Assembly (NCBI RefSeq): GCF_018139145.2
Contig: NC_059471.1
Location: 214,105,494-214,169,493, forward strand
DNA from: Gymnogyps californianus
Taxonomy: Eukaryota > Chordata > Aves > Accipitriformes > Cathartidae
DNA: 64,000 nucleotides
Direction: 5' to 3'
Part shown: in pieces, positions 25,140 through 35,720 of the stretch
How positions within the stretch are numbered: position 1 is the first letter of the stretch
Layout: each line of letters opens with the position of its first letter
Notes under the pieces: generated by a model
Database searches by the model: none
The model's input: the letters and a program-made list of their open reading frames with translations, nothing else
What the model was told of the DNA's origin: nothing
Made by a program: the position numbers and the translations under genes

Positions 25140-25720
25140 TTCACTCATTTTGACACAAAGGATACAGGAGACTGTTTAGACTCCTAATAAGCCAGGAGCC
25201 GTTAAAGCTGCACAGTACTGTTAAACACTGGATGGCGGCAGCCAAGAAAACAATTCCTTGGAGAGGAAAACAGCCAGCATGTGCCCTCATGTAGGAATCA
25301 CATACCAGAGGAAAAGAACTTTTTTGGGCTGGCGTGTGACGCGACTGTAAGATGCTCATTGTGCACGGAGGGGCTCCATTTCTCTGGCGTGCCCTGGAAC
25401 TGGAAAAGGGGCATTTAGTGCAGCCACCCAACCGCGCCGCCACCTGCCAAAGAGCCCAGTGCCTGGCAAGTGCTGGTATTGCTGTCAACTGGCAATTACT
25501 AATAAATGCTGGTGACATATTCACATTGAATCTTCCAAAAGTTATGCAGAAAGATTTTTTTAATTCTACGAGAAATGTTGCTTTTTTTCCCCACCCCTCT
25601 ACTAGGAAAAGCCGGACACCCCTTAAGAGCTCCTTAGAGGTGTATATAATATTGCGCTCATCTAAAGTCCAGTAATCTCCAACTATACCATAACAAGGGA
25701 AAGAGCACAGCGCAGTAATT
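25140..25720. other. Candidate conserved element with longest open frame
   Basis: This interval is GC-richer than its surroundings. It carries the window's longest start-to-stop frame (25141-25788, minus, 215 codons) and an opposing 107-codon frame (25352-25675). The 215-residue product has a few hydrophobic stretches but no domain that I recognise. Near 25459-25520 are words like an old LINE/SINE tail ('CCCAGTGCCTGGCAAGTGCT', 'ACTAATAAATGCTGGT'). A coding role is possible but unsupported; a regulatory element is as likely. Confidence 0.3.
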
Positions 25721-27999
25721 AACACATCACTACCATATTTCTTCCAATTCAGCAAATTTACAGCTGAAAACAATTCCGTGTAACCCAATTTAATTACATT
25801 AAAAATTATGCAACTTATTTTATTAAAACGGGATTGATTGCTCTACAAAGAATTTAGATCCAACAATGACCTTCTGTGCTACTGTAAAAGGTGTTCAAAA
25901 CCCAATGAACATACAATGAAGGCTCTAAACCAGAAACTAATTAGCTCACACACAAAATATTAAATCTGTTTCACAAATTATGTAAATCATATAAAAAATG
26001 AGGTATAATACCAATGGCAAACTTTATAGTGCCAAAATGGAATAAGCTGTATGTATACCTGCCTTCAAATTAACTAAAGCAATTATACTGTAAAATCATT
26101 AGCCCAAGACATAGTTTAAAGTCAAGCTTTAATAACTTAATGCTACATGTATTTTCTAACCACAGAAAAAGCGTTACATACGTTTACACTTCCCACTAAA
26201 TTTAGAGGAGGTTATGCTGCATTAAACCAAGCAGGAAAAATAAAGTATTCAAGAAAAAAAAAAAAGAGGAATGCCAAAAACGTTTACTGCAGAAAATATG
26301 CACAAAATCAAGCCATCATCTCCTCTGGAGCTCTTTTCCCCACAAAAACAATGCATTATTATGCTTTTTGAAACACCAGCACGTTTATTATAACTGCCAC
26401 CATCAAAAAAATTAAATAAACAACTCTCTTGAATGATGAGAAAATAAAACACAATTTTACATGATCCTGGCAATACTTTTAAATGCCAATTATCTGGTCT
26501 CGTGGCTCTGTGTGTCCTATGGCCAAAACCTCTTACTACTTCGCAGCCAGGGTAGGTGGAAGAAACAGCAACTCACGGTACAAGTGTCTCTGTACCGCAA
26601 GGAGTGGTGCTACCTCTGCGATCCTAAGGGATGGGATGAAATGTTCAATTTTTTTGCAGATGTGGAGTGCTCAGAAACCCTTGTGCAGAATCCTAATGGG
26701 ATTTCCAACCTGCTTTTCATCCTTTTAAGATAACTGCCATGGAGCTTGATGCATCTACGTAGGAGTGAAGGGACTGCAAATAAGGTAAAAAGAAACAAGC
26801 TTTCTTACTCTGCTGCGATGTTAAATTTATTATTGCAATTTTCACAACACTAGGTGTATAAGACAAAGTCCCTCGTGCCATCGTGCGGGAGGACAAAGTT
26901 TAGGCAAAGGGCTGTGAATCACGTACCTGTTACCTTTCACAAGCCATGGCTCTACTGTATCTTCATGCAGCCTTATGCAGGTGTGACTTTTCAGATGCTT
27001 TGGGATTCCCTCAGCACAAAACCAAGATACTGCGTGCATGACTTACATCCGAAAATGAGCGCATACAACATACCCGCATAACAGTTTTTCTGGCCTGATT
27101 TGAGATGACTGCATTTTTGGGGGGTGAAGCTAAAAGCTGAAGCACAACTGTGATGCGTATGTGTGTGTGCGTGTGTGTATTCAGAAATAAAGATTATAGT
27201 TCAGCTTTAAGAAATAATGACTCAGACCTTTTAAAATTTCTTCTAGCTGTTCACAGCCAAGGTGTTACTGTCAAACTTCTAATGGACAGAAACACCTTTT
27301 GGATTGCTACAATTTTTTTTCATTTAAAAGAAAACAGCTTTTTGGTACATCAACATTGTTTGATACATTATGAACTACCCAAGCTAAAATTTGGTGCTCC
27401 ATACCCCTTCCAAATAACTGGGGTAACCTACTGTCACGACACATAGAACCTAAACACTGCTCCAGGAATGGATGTGGCTTTGGTGTGTTATACAGGAGGA
27501 ACTGCAGAGGATCTTTCAAAAACTGAGTAAGGAAGGTGAGAACTTTCCCCCTCTTTCCAGAATACTGATTAATAAAAAAGCGATTTTCTGAATTTGTTAC
27601 GGGGCTTTGAATACTAGAAATGCAATGGGAGACTGATCAGCAGCGAGGTCAACTGGCCAAAGACATACAACAACTATTTTTGTGTGTATACATATCTACA
27701 ATCACTAATCCCATGTAATCAATACACGCAGACTCCACATTTACTAGGGGCTGCTATAATACTGTTTTAATATCACCTTCCTACAAAGAGTATAAAAATG
27801 ATGGGCATATGCTGGGAAGAAGTACTTGGGATGAGGGAGAGAATGGAAAGAATTACAGAGGGAAGAAACTGGGAAAATCTGAGCCGTATCTGGGCTAACC
27901 TGTAGTGAAAATTAATAACATCCACGCAGCCAACTGAGAAAGGAGGACTGCAAGGCAGGATCGATGATTGAATCTTGTAATAAAATGCATTTGATTGGA
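25721..27999. other. Non-coding background, no gene seen
   Basis: AT-rich; several overlapping frames of 60-98 codons on both strands, none recognisable. A GT microsatellite lies at 27155-27180 and an A-rich run near 26252-26264. Confidence 0.55.
27155..27180. repeat. (GT)n microsatellite
   Basis: Alternating GT interrupted by GC. It is a short dinucleotide repeat. Confidence 0.85.
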
Positions 28000-28260
28000 A
28001 AAAGTATTTCCTTGCCTCAAAGTATTCTCACAGTGATCACGCTACGATAGAAGTTGTCTCCTAAATATCAACTGCCTCTTGATGTTGCATGACCACCTCC
28101 CTCACTCTCTGCAAACAGAATATAAACACTATGGTAATTACAGTGACTGATGACATGTAAATATTTAATGCAGTTTAGTTTTTGTCTTCAAAATGCATTT
28201 TAGAAAGGAAAGTAAATTAGTTTCCGGAGCTGACTCCGGAACTTAGTTATGGAGAATAAG
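28000..28260. other. Candidate conserved non-coding element
   Basis: Complex sequence with paired motifs such as GGTAATTACAGTGACTGATG and GACATGTAAATATTTAATGC, no simple repeats and no open frame. The density of TAAT and ATTT words flanked by GC blocks is enhancer-like. Inference only. Confidence 0.3.
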
Positions 28261-28864
28261 TATTGAAAAGGAGATAGTCAAGGCAAATCGTTTTGTCTGC
28301 CAGGCACTCTAAATTTAAAGGGAAAAATACTTGCTGGTGTAAACTGCATTTCTAATTTGTCAAAATAATTCAAAATTAGATCTTTGTCATCAAAACAGAT
28401 GCAACAAAGCCAGTTCCCTGACAATATTTTATCTGTGTCTTTTTGACTTACTGCTTCAATCTGCACACGTGCCAAATGCCACAGTACTTGCTAACCACTT
28501 AATCTGTTTCCTTTGAAACTCATCATCAAATGCTCATTTCTGTACAGTTAACGGTAGGGTCTTTGTAATGTGTTTTCTTTTTAAAATGTAAATCCAGTGT
28601 CTTGGGAAGGTTGTTTGTTTTAAAAAAAACCCAAACCCATGAACCTATGAGATCTCATTCCATGCTTTTAAACAGCAATGTTAAGTATAACACATTAAAG
28701 AAAAAAGATGTCACTGATTTGAAAATTCCTTAGAGCCATATTTCCCCTTTTACAAACTTCTAATATATTATTAAATATTTTCTGAAAGAACAAAATTATA
28801 ACCTTTCTATCTGTTGTTTCAGCAGCCCTAAAACCCTCTTTAGCTTTGAGAAATTTAAGGGAAA

Positions 28865-28892
28865 AGAGAGAGAGAGAATGAACGAATGAATG
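28865..28892. repeat. (GA)n / (GAAT)n compound microsatellite
   Basis: GA dinucleotides at 28865-28877 pass directly into tetranucleotide GAAT/GAAC units to 28892. Confidence 0.8.
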
Positions 28893-29097
28893 GGTCATGA
28901 AATATCCTAAAAACAAACAGCAAGAAAAACATCATTTCAACTGTATTACAGCTCCAATTACTACTTACACCCCATTTTCCTGGGTTAGACTGTATCTTGA
29001 TCAATGATATCCCAGCTGGTTTTAGTTGAAAAAGTTTCCATTTCTCTCTACTAATGGTGCCACTGATAAAGAGGGAGAAATCCATCGCGTCTGCAGC

Positions 29098-29178
29098 AGA
29101 ACTGAAACTCCATCGAGGGATATATATTCATATACGCATGCATGAACTGAAACCGTCAAGGAACATATATATTTATGA
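29098..29178. repeat. Imperfect tandem duplication, period ~45
   Basis: 'GAACTGAAAC' followed by a CC-TC-AGG block and then a TATATAT(T)TAT(A/G) stretch occurs at about 29099-29133 and again at about 29144-29178. It is probably a local duplication with substitutions. Confidence 0.6.
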
Positions 29179-29577
29179 ACCCTTGTCCATACACATAACA
29201 TTTAGAAATATAGAAACCCGAACAGGAAAGTAGAGTGCAAGAAGCGTACCAGTATTAAAAAATATGCCAGAAAAAGGACTGCAAATCTTCCATCTCTAAA
29301 TGCTGAATAAAAGATCAGTGGAAAGCAGGACGTTTCTGCAAAGTTACATGAGAAACCCCCAGCTTCGCCGTATCACCCTGTAGCACAATGTTTAATTCCC
29401 ACTTCTAGATTTTCTAACAGCACATTGTCTGCAGATATATATGCAACAGTTAGACAAAAAGAAAATAATATATGCAAGGTTAAGCACCCTCAGGAAGTGA
29501 CTGCTACAGCTCAGCTGATCCTTACACCGTCCCTTTCCCTTGTTTTATTGCTCTTCCGATTTACAGTGAAGTGCAGG

Positions 29578-29585
29578 TATAAAAA
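29578..29585 (+). promoter_or_regulatory. TATA-box-like word
   Basis: TATAAAAA is preceded by GGCAGG-like sequence and followed 30-40 bases later by an initiator-like TCATTCC (29616-29622). The CpG-rich patch at 29724-29885 lies downstream. The spacing to the initiator is slightly long for a classical TATA promoter. No matching transcript is known to me. Confidence 0.2.
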
Positions 29586-29723
29586 CGCCTCCGGAAAGGT
29601 GGCAGGAGGATATTCTCATTCCCTGCATCTGTACAACTTTGGCAGAGAAAGAAGGCATGACAAAAACGTGGTAGCCTGTTTTAAACAACCAGTTTCCTCT
29701 TCTATGCAAGCTGAAAGCATGAT

Positions 29724-29885
29724 CGAGTGGGCGCCGATCTCTGCTGTGCCCGGGGACCGAAAGCACAGCCGGGGACCTGCAGCCAGACACCGCGAGTCAC
29801 AGCCGTGACCTACAGCATCCCCATCCCAACCAGCAAACCCGCCCGGGAGCTCGGCACATCTCCCCGCAGCCGCAGGCTGCTCCAT
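29724..29885. other. Short CpG-rich patch
   Basis: By hand count there are about 14 CpG dinucleotides in about 160-180 bases, with GC near 60 percent. This is far above the surrounding AT-rich sequence. It is below the usual 200-base island threshold. Several small frames overlap here because GC-rich DNA has few stops. Confidence 0.5.
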
Positions 29886-32395
29886 CTATAAATTAGCAAC
29901 AACATCGGTGTAGGGGAAAAAAAAAAAATAAAACTCTAACCAAAACTCGTCTGAGGTTTTGCTCATTTTGCTTCTCTCTGCTTGTACTGAGGTTTTTGGG
30001 TGCTTGTTTCCTTTTTGTCTTCTTTTTGGGGAGGGGGTGGAGGGGAAGGCTTGGCCCGTGTTTAGAAACGGTACGTAAACCATGAAAATATCTCACCACA
30101 TGCACCAAGGCTGCAAACTTTTTTTTTTTGTTAAACGTTGCTACTGCATGCTTAAAAGACAAAACAGAGGAGCTTGAAGCAAAGATTTGGCTAATATGAG
30201 TAAGCTGTAAAGCCCAATTACTTTGACAGGGTCCTTTTCAAATTCACATTCATCTTCCAAGCAAAGCCAGTCTGGCATCGAGGATTCAACAAGTTATATT
30301 GTAACTGGGTACTTGTGTGTTCTTAAAATAAACATTTCTTCTCTTTGCATGGAAATGTCATCCTTTTCAATTTATATCTTTGGAAACAAAAGCCCCTGGA
30401 AAAGTATACAGAAAAAGCTCGAAAAATCCCATCCTAGTTTGCAAAATTGAAGTAAGATATACAAAGGAAATGAACCTGTGATACTATTGCTGTAACACAA
30501 ACACCCACTGTCCACCACCACATTTAATTCACATTACATGCTTTTTTTTAATCCCAGGTTCTTCAATTTAGCAATGATGAGCCACATTAAAAATGAAAAC
30601 TTAAATAATTGCATTTTTGTAGATTGTGTTGTGTTTAAGGCCAAAACAATCCACGAAACAAAGGAAACAGCCTTTTTTTGCTAATGGATTAGTATAAATC
30701 TCTGTTGGAAGAACAGGCTGGGGAGGAAAATAGGGGAGAATCTGAGGTATTTATATAATATTCTTTAGACATCCAGTTTAGATATCCAGTATTTTGAATC
30801 ATCTTCCTGGAGGTGTGTGTCTGTCTGTTCAATGGCTTTACAGGGATCTTTGATTCCTATTTGTAATCACTTGTCAAACAACTTACATATCTGTGTTAGC
30901 CTCTATTAGCCAGTGTGAATATTCTCACACATGTTTAAAGTGGACCTTGAACCAAATCCCTCAACAGGAACAATTTTCATTTGATTTTTTTTTTTTTTTA
31001 ACATTTAGGCCTAAATTTCAGAGCTTAAGTCTGCCTCCATATTCAATTAAAAGAAAAGTTAATGAGATTATAGTCAAGCAACCATATGAAGGCCTGAAAA
31101 TACACTTTGTAGCTGAAATTACTTTGTTCTGGGTTTATTTTTGAGTATATGTTTCAACATAAACTCTCCTGTACAGGCAGCACATCCCCGTCTATCCATC
31201 CCAAACATTTTGTGCTCTGTGCACAGCTCTTCCACAGCCAAACCCAGATTTCCCATGCGTGCAGAGTTTGGTATACCAAAATCCACATTCATGTTACAAC
31301 CGAAGCACATGATTTAATTTGTGGACTATGTAGTCAAATTAAAACAGCTACCAAAAACCCAAGCCTGATTTCCTGCCTTTTCTGTCCTCGTATTTCTACC
31401 GCATCGTGTTAATAATCGATTTTTCCATTGGATTTCCTCCTGTTTAAGGAAGGGACCAACCTGCTATTGATCAGCCGTTCAGACACGGCACGGTTTATTT
31501 GAACGAGCAACGTGAGATCCGAATGAAGGCACTGGCCACGTCTGAATGTCCTCACCCATGTACAAGATCGCACACTGAAATAAACCCAGCTGGGCCGAAT
31601 TTTGATGCATTGAGCGCTCCAAAAAACACGTTCCCATTACACTGGAGGGGAAGATCTGGAGGGCTACAGCTTGCTACACAAAAAGCTATCGTTTGGTGAG
31701 GAGGGAAATATGCACCACAAGCAGCCTGTAAAAACACACAATTTAGAATTAGTGAAAAACTTGCTAGAACCTGGGAAAAGCCACTGTTTAGAGCCAGAAA
31801 GGAGAAACCATCCCATGCCATCAAAATGCTCACGGAGTTTAGACTTTGAGGTTAAGAATAAGGAAGCGCATTCCAAGTGTTCTGCTTCTGTCCTTCAAAC
31901 ACAGTTTTAAGGTCTTAAAAATATATTGCGAAATGGGATCCCTCCACCACAGTTACACAGCTGCGTTGCTTTGGCACTAGCCAGACCAAGCACAGGGATG
32001 CTGTAACAAAAAATACTTCACTTGGAGTTATCCCACTGGACAAACTTCTGGGAATTGATTCATGCTTTGTACTGCTACAGAAAAAACACCAAACACACGG
32101 ACATAGAACTCTTATCATTCCAGGTACCATGAAAACCCAATTTTATGGTATATGCATAGCTAAGATATTTTTACCATCTCCATTACCAGGGAGGATGCAC
32201 CTCCGATCTGACTGATGTGGTGAGCAGCCACATACCAGAACCATTATACGGGAATGTGTGGCAGCCTATTGCTATAGCAACTGCCAATAACTAAGAACAT
32301 CAACAAAGTTGTTTATTCATCTATTATAACTCTGATTTTGCTTGTTTGGGCTGAGACCTCTGAACAGATGACTGCCAAAAGGAAAAATATGCAAA
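29886..32395. other. Non-coding background, no gene seen
   Basis: Contains A12 (29917-29928), T11 (30119-30129) and T15 (30985-30999) runs. Open frames are under 95 codons with no recognisable product. Confidence 0.55.
30985..30999. repeat. Poly-T run, 15 bases
   Basis: Uninterrupted T15 in AT-rich sequence. Confidence 0.85.
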
Positions 32396-32420
32396 TTTTT
32401 TTTTTTTTTTTTTTTTTTTT
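32396..32420. repeat. Poly-T run, 25 bases
   Basis: Uninterrupted T25, preceded by an exact octamer word ATGCAAAT (32389-32396) that overlaps its first base. A minus-strand retroposon tail is possible, but no body is recognisable downstream. Confidence 0.9.
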
Positions 32421-32580
32421 GCATTAAGAACCCTAACAAAACACTAATTATTTCAAAATTATCATGCTCTTTAAGGTCAGGTAAGAGGCCACGAATCAAG
32501 AAATCTTACGTGCTAATACTAGTCTGGCCACGGATTTGCTACACAAATTGACCTAAGCTGCTCCAGCAGAGTCTGGGAAC

Positions 32581-32645
32581 GATACCTGGTATTGCAGCGA
32601 GAAATATGATGAATGATACCTGGTATTGAAGTGACAAATATTTAT
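32581..32645. repeat. Imperfect tandem duplication, period 34
   Basis: The unit GATACCTGGTATTG...AAATAT occurs at 32581-32614 and immediately again from 32615. The first 14 bases are identical, and the remainder matches with few changes. It is a clean two-copy local duplication. Confidence 0.8.
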
Positions 32646-32904
32646 AGGGCGATCCAAAGAGACCCATCATTATATTAATGAAGTACCTTCTGACACTGTT
32701 TCGCTTTAACACAAATAAATGCTGATGTTGCACATATGGTAAAGGAAGCTTAACAGGCAAGCACACAACTTAGCAAACACTAAGCACTACTAGAAAGTAT
32801 TAGTGGGACCACGAGGCTGTGTTTTGTGTGAAAGATGAAAACCCAACGTAGCCTTCTAGAGCCACCATCACTGTTATCTCATGGGCACTGCAGCGCGGTG
32901 CCTC

Positions 32905-32926
32905 TTTTTTTTTTTTTTTTTTTTTT
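32905..32926. repeat. Poly-T run, 22 bases
   Basis: Uninterrupted T22 followed by CCCC. It lies about 500 bases from the T25 run in the same orientation. Confidence 0.9.
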
Positions 32927-33391
32927 CCCCTCCTTGCTGCTCTCTATACATGCAGCTTTCCAACCAGACTGCTTTCTCTGGTTTACCAGTACAGCTCAAT
33001 GAAAAGGCACAGTCATTCGGATGAAGAAACTGAAGTCCACCCAGGGAAGCCAGGCCAGGAAGAAAAGGCACACGAGTCGACCCAGCGATGACTTCCATGC
33101 AGCGTTACAGCAGCATTTCCAAATGGAAACACTGGTTTCTCCCTTGAAAAGCTTTTGCTGTATCAATGTTTGGCAAAAATGTCACATTTTCCAGGAAAAA
33201 GCCAATGTAACCTCCTCCTGTTTCCCCTCCTCTCATCCCACACATTTTTAAATGTTTTAGGCTGCTGCCGTCTCCATGCAGGCTGCTGCAAGTAGGACCA
33301 ATAAGCACAGTTTCAGAGGAGAGAAGACAGGAAAGCACTGAAGCAGCTAAAGCTCTCAATAACAACTTTGGGGGCAAAAATACCCTGGTAT

Positions 33392-33411
33392 TTATATTTT
33401 ATTTTATTTTC
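33392..33411. repeat. (ATTTT)n short repeat
   Basis: Three to four pentanucleotide-like units of ATTTT. Confidence 0.7.
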
Positions 33412-34305
33412 TTCCTCTTCTGGGGTACAGGCAAAGGATAAAAAAGCAAGGACCTTTCCTGCTTTCAGTAAACCTCACATAATGTTGATAGTTTAGCATT
33501 TAGTTTACTTAGGAGTGATGAGAAAAAACTGTAAGTGGTCTTTGCTATCTCTGTATTTTAAAGCTGGTCAGAAAATGGTTTCCTGCAAAGAACTCTTCCC
33601 TACAAGAAACAAAAAAAAGTCTTCTGGTTTACCACAAAGACAGTTTTCTACAGAAAGCAAAATCCATTTCAAGAAAAGTATTAGTGCAATTGAGAACCTC
33701 ATTTTCTGTTAAAGAACAGCTTGCACATTCTTTTAACCAGCTGTTACAGTTAAAACTCTACAGAATTGGTCATCATTTACTGCTTCCCGCATTATCAAAT
33801 CCTACATCTGATGCCCCAAGATCGAGCTTTTCAGGGCAAAAACTGCCCCTTTGCGTGCATACAAAGCACCCAGCAAATGCTGCTTGAGCACTAAGTTAGG
33901 GAACTAATGAAGTTATGGAAATATGAAGATAATGAACTCTTTCAAGTGCTATTTCAAATTTTTTTGCCATACAGAGCATCTGTTTATGTTCCAAAACTGT
34001 ACCATCTATAACTCTAAACCAAAATATTAAGTTGTTAATGTTTTCTCTACAATAGAAGTAGGCTGCCTGAATTGAAAAATACACAGAACGGTCACATTTA
34101 CACTAACAGTCTTTAAATCCTCACTGAAAGCTTAACCCTCTGAAGAAACATGTTCTGAAATGCCAATATAGAATATTGGTTTCTATTTTACTGACATGCC
34201 ACGAAAAATAATGACACAGCGTAATCTGATGCATTATCACCTCAGAAGCTAAACGTGGTGTCAAATTTACTAAGCCAATTTAAGTCTGTAGGAAACTGGA
34301 ACTCT

Positions 34306-34327
34306 ATTATTATTATTACTATTATTA
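34306..34327. repeat. (ATT)n microsatellite
   Basis: Trinucleotide ATT units with one ACT interruption. Confidence 0.85.
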
Positions 34328-35209
34328 CAGCTTCATTTTGGGGCAAGTTTCGAGCTCCGCGGTGTATTTGAGGTTCCTTCATACTGGCCAACAGCAAATC
34401 CTTTGGAAGGGATTCAACGGCAGAGAGAAGATAGCATTTCGGTGGCTCCAAGGCCCAGGATAAGCAAAGAGAAATGGTTTAAACCCAACAGTGTGCCGAC
34501 TTCTTTGCTGAAACATCTCTGCTGCTCTCTCTCCTCACCTTCTCCAAGCCGCGTGGCTCTATTTGGCTACCCCTGCTGTTGTCTGGGCAATACAAGGGAC
34601 GTGCCAGCGTGGAGCAGAAGACAGTACTGTTAGTGGCAGCATTAACTTTTCACCTGGATATTCATACATGGATGAAGGCGGCGTACCAATCTACTGCCTA
34701 ACCCTTTCTCCCCCAGCAAAGCCCCTGATCTTCCCCGTGCCTTTGAAGGGAGCAGAGCAGAGGACCCCATGTTCAAGCTCAGGTTACTCCTTCAAAAAAG
34801 CGTCTGTAAACAGTTATCGAACGCAACTCCAATACATCTCAAGCTGAGAAAATAATTAGTTCATGCTACAATTGTTACAAAAATGAAGAGGGAATAAATG
34901 ACCGAATATAGCTGTGCACATGCACTGCTCCAACAACTGTAATCATGAAAAATACTCCTTACGCTTCTCAGTCTAGTATTAACCAGCAGCAGAAGAGGTA
35001 AAACGTCAAACTGTTCAAGAAAATACATACACTGAGGAAATAGGCTCCAGTTACAGTGCCAAGGTGTTTTTATATGAATTTAAAGGTATCTCTTTATTTA
35101 GAGTATGTAACTCTGGTCTCATTGCCAGAGGATCATTTCATTATCAAATGGAAACAAAAAAGTCATGAGATACTGTCTCATCTTGGTAACATATGGATGT
35201 TACACATGG

Positions 35210-35251
35210 TTATATATATATGTGTGTGTGTGTATTTCTGTGTGCATATGT
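35210..35251. repeat. (TA)n(TG)n compound microsatellite
   Basis: TA units pass directly into TG units, with a short interruption. Overlapping small frames in this interval are artefacts. Confidence 0.85.
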
Positions 35252-35639
35252 GTTTTGTTTTACCTTAAAAGACTGGTTACACTGTCAGCCCATCTGGGGC
35301 AAAATCCGGTTCAAGTCACTGAAACTTCACATTCGTGGTATCACAGCTCCCCTGCAAACACAGCGGAGAACAGCGAGGCCTCGGTCCTGCCTGCAGCCAC
35401 TGGGCATTGCTCTGTCGTCGTATTTTAGGAAAGCAAAACAACTGGAAAGATGTGAATTCTCTTATAATTCATTGTTCGACATCGATGAGGCCAAAGGCCC
35501 CTAAAAAGTAATGCAAAATGCAAAAATACTAAAGCAAAATCAACAGGAGTTTGACTTGGACTCTTCTGCAAATTTCTGCATCAAGAAAACATCCAAAGAG
35601 CAGTTTAGCCACAGAGGTGAGTAGCCCATGATACCACAC

Positions 35640-35720
35640 CAGAGGTGGTTTTAGCAGCTAGGGATCAGAGACTGCTTGGTGACTTAGCTGGAAATGAGAC
35701 ACAGATTTGAATCCCGACCG
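35640..35720 (+). repeat. MIR-like SINE tRNA-derived head
   Basis: 'GGTGGTTTTAGCAGCTAGGG' resembles the A-box region of a tRNA-derived SINE. 'ACACAGATTTGAATCCCGAC', about 55 bases later, resembles the B-box with the following MIR words (gggttcaaatccc). The head is preserved better than the rest. Confidence 0.5.

Larger units (their letters stand above)
28261..29577. other. Non-coding background with small repeats
   Basis: No supported gene. Contains a GA/GAAT tract (28865-28892) and an imperfect tandem duplication (29098-29178), listed separately. Confidence 0.55.
32421..33391. other. Non-coding background, no gene seen
   Basis: Apart from the listed duplication and the T22 run I see no gene. 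Minus-strand frames of about 75-90 codons here are featureless. Confidence 0.5.
33412..35639. other. Non-coding background, no gene seen
   Basis: Short frames of 103 codons or fewer, none recognised. Holds an ATT microsatellite (34306-34327) and a TA/TG microsatellite (35210-35251). A moderately GC-richer stretch at about 34500-34770 lacks the CpG density of an island. Confidence 0.55.
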
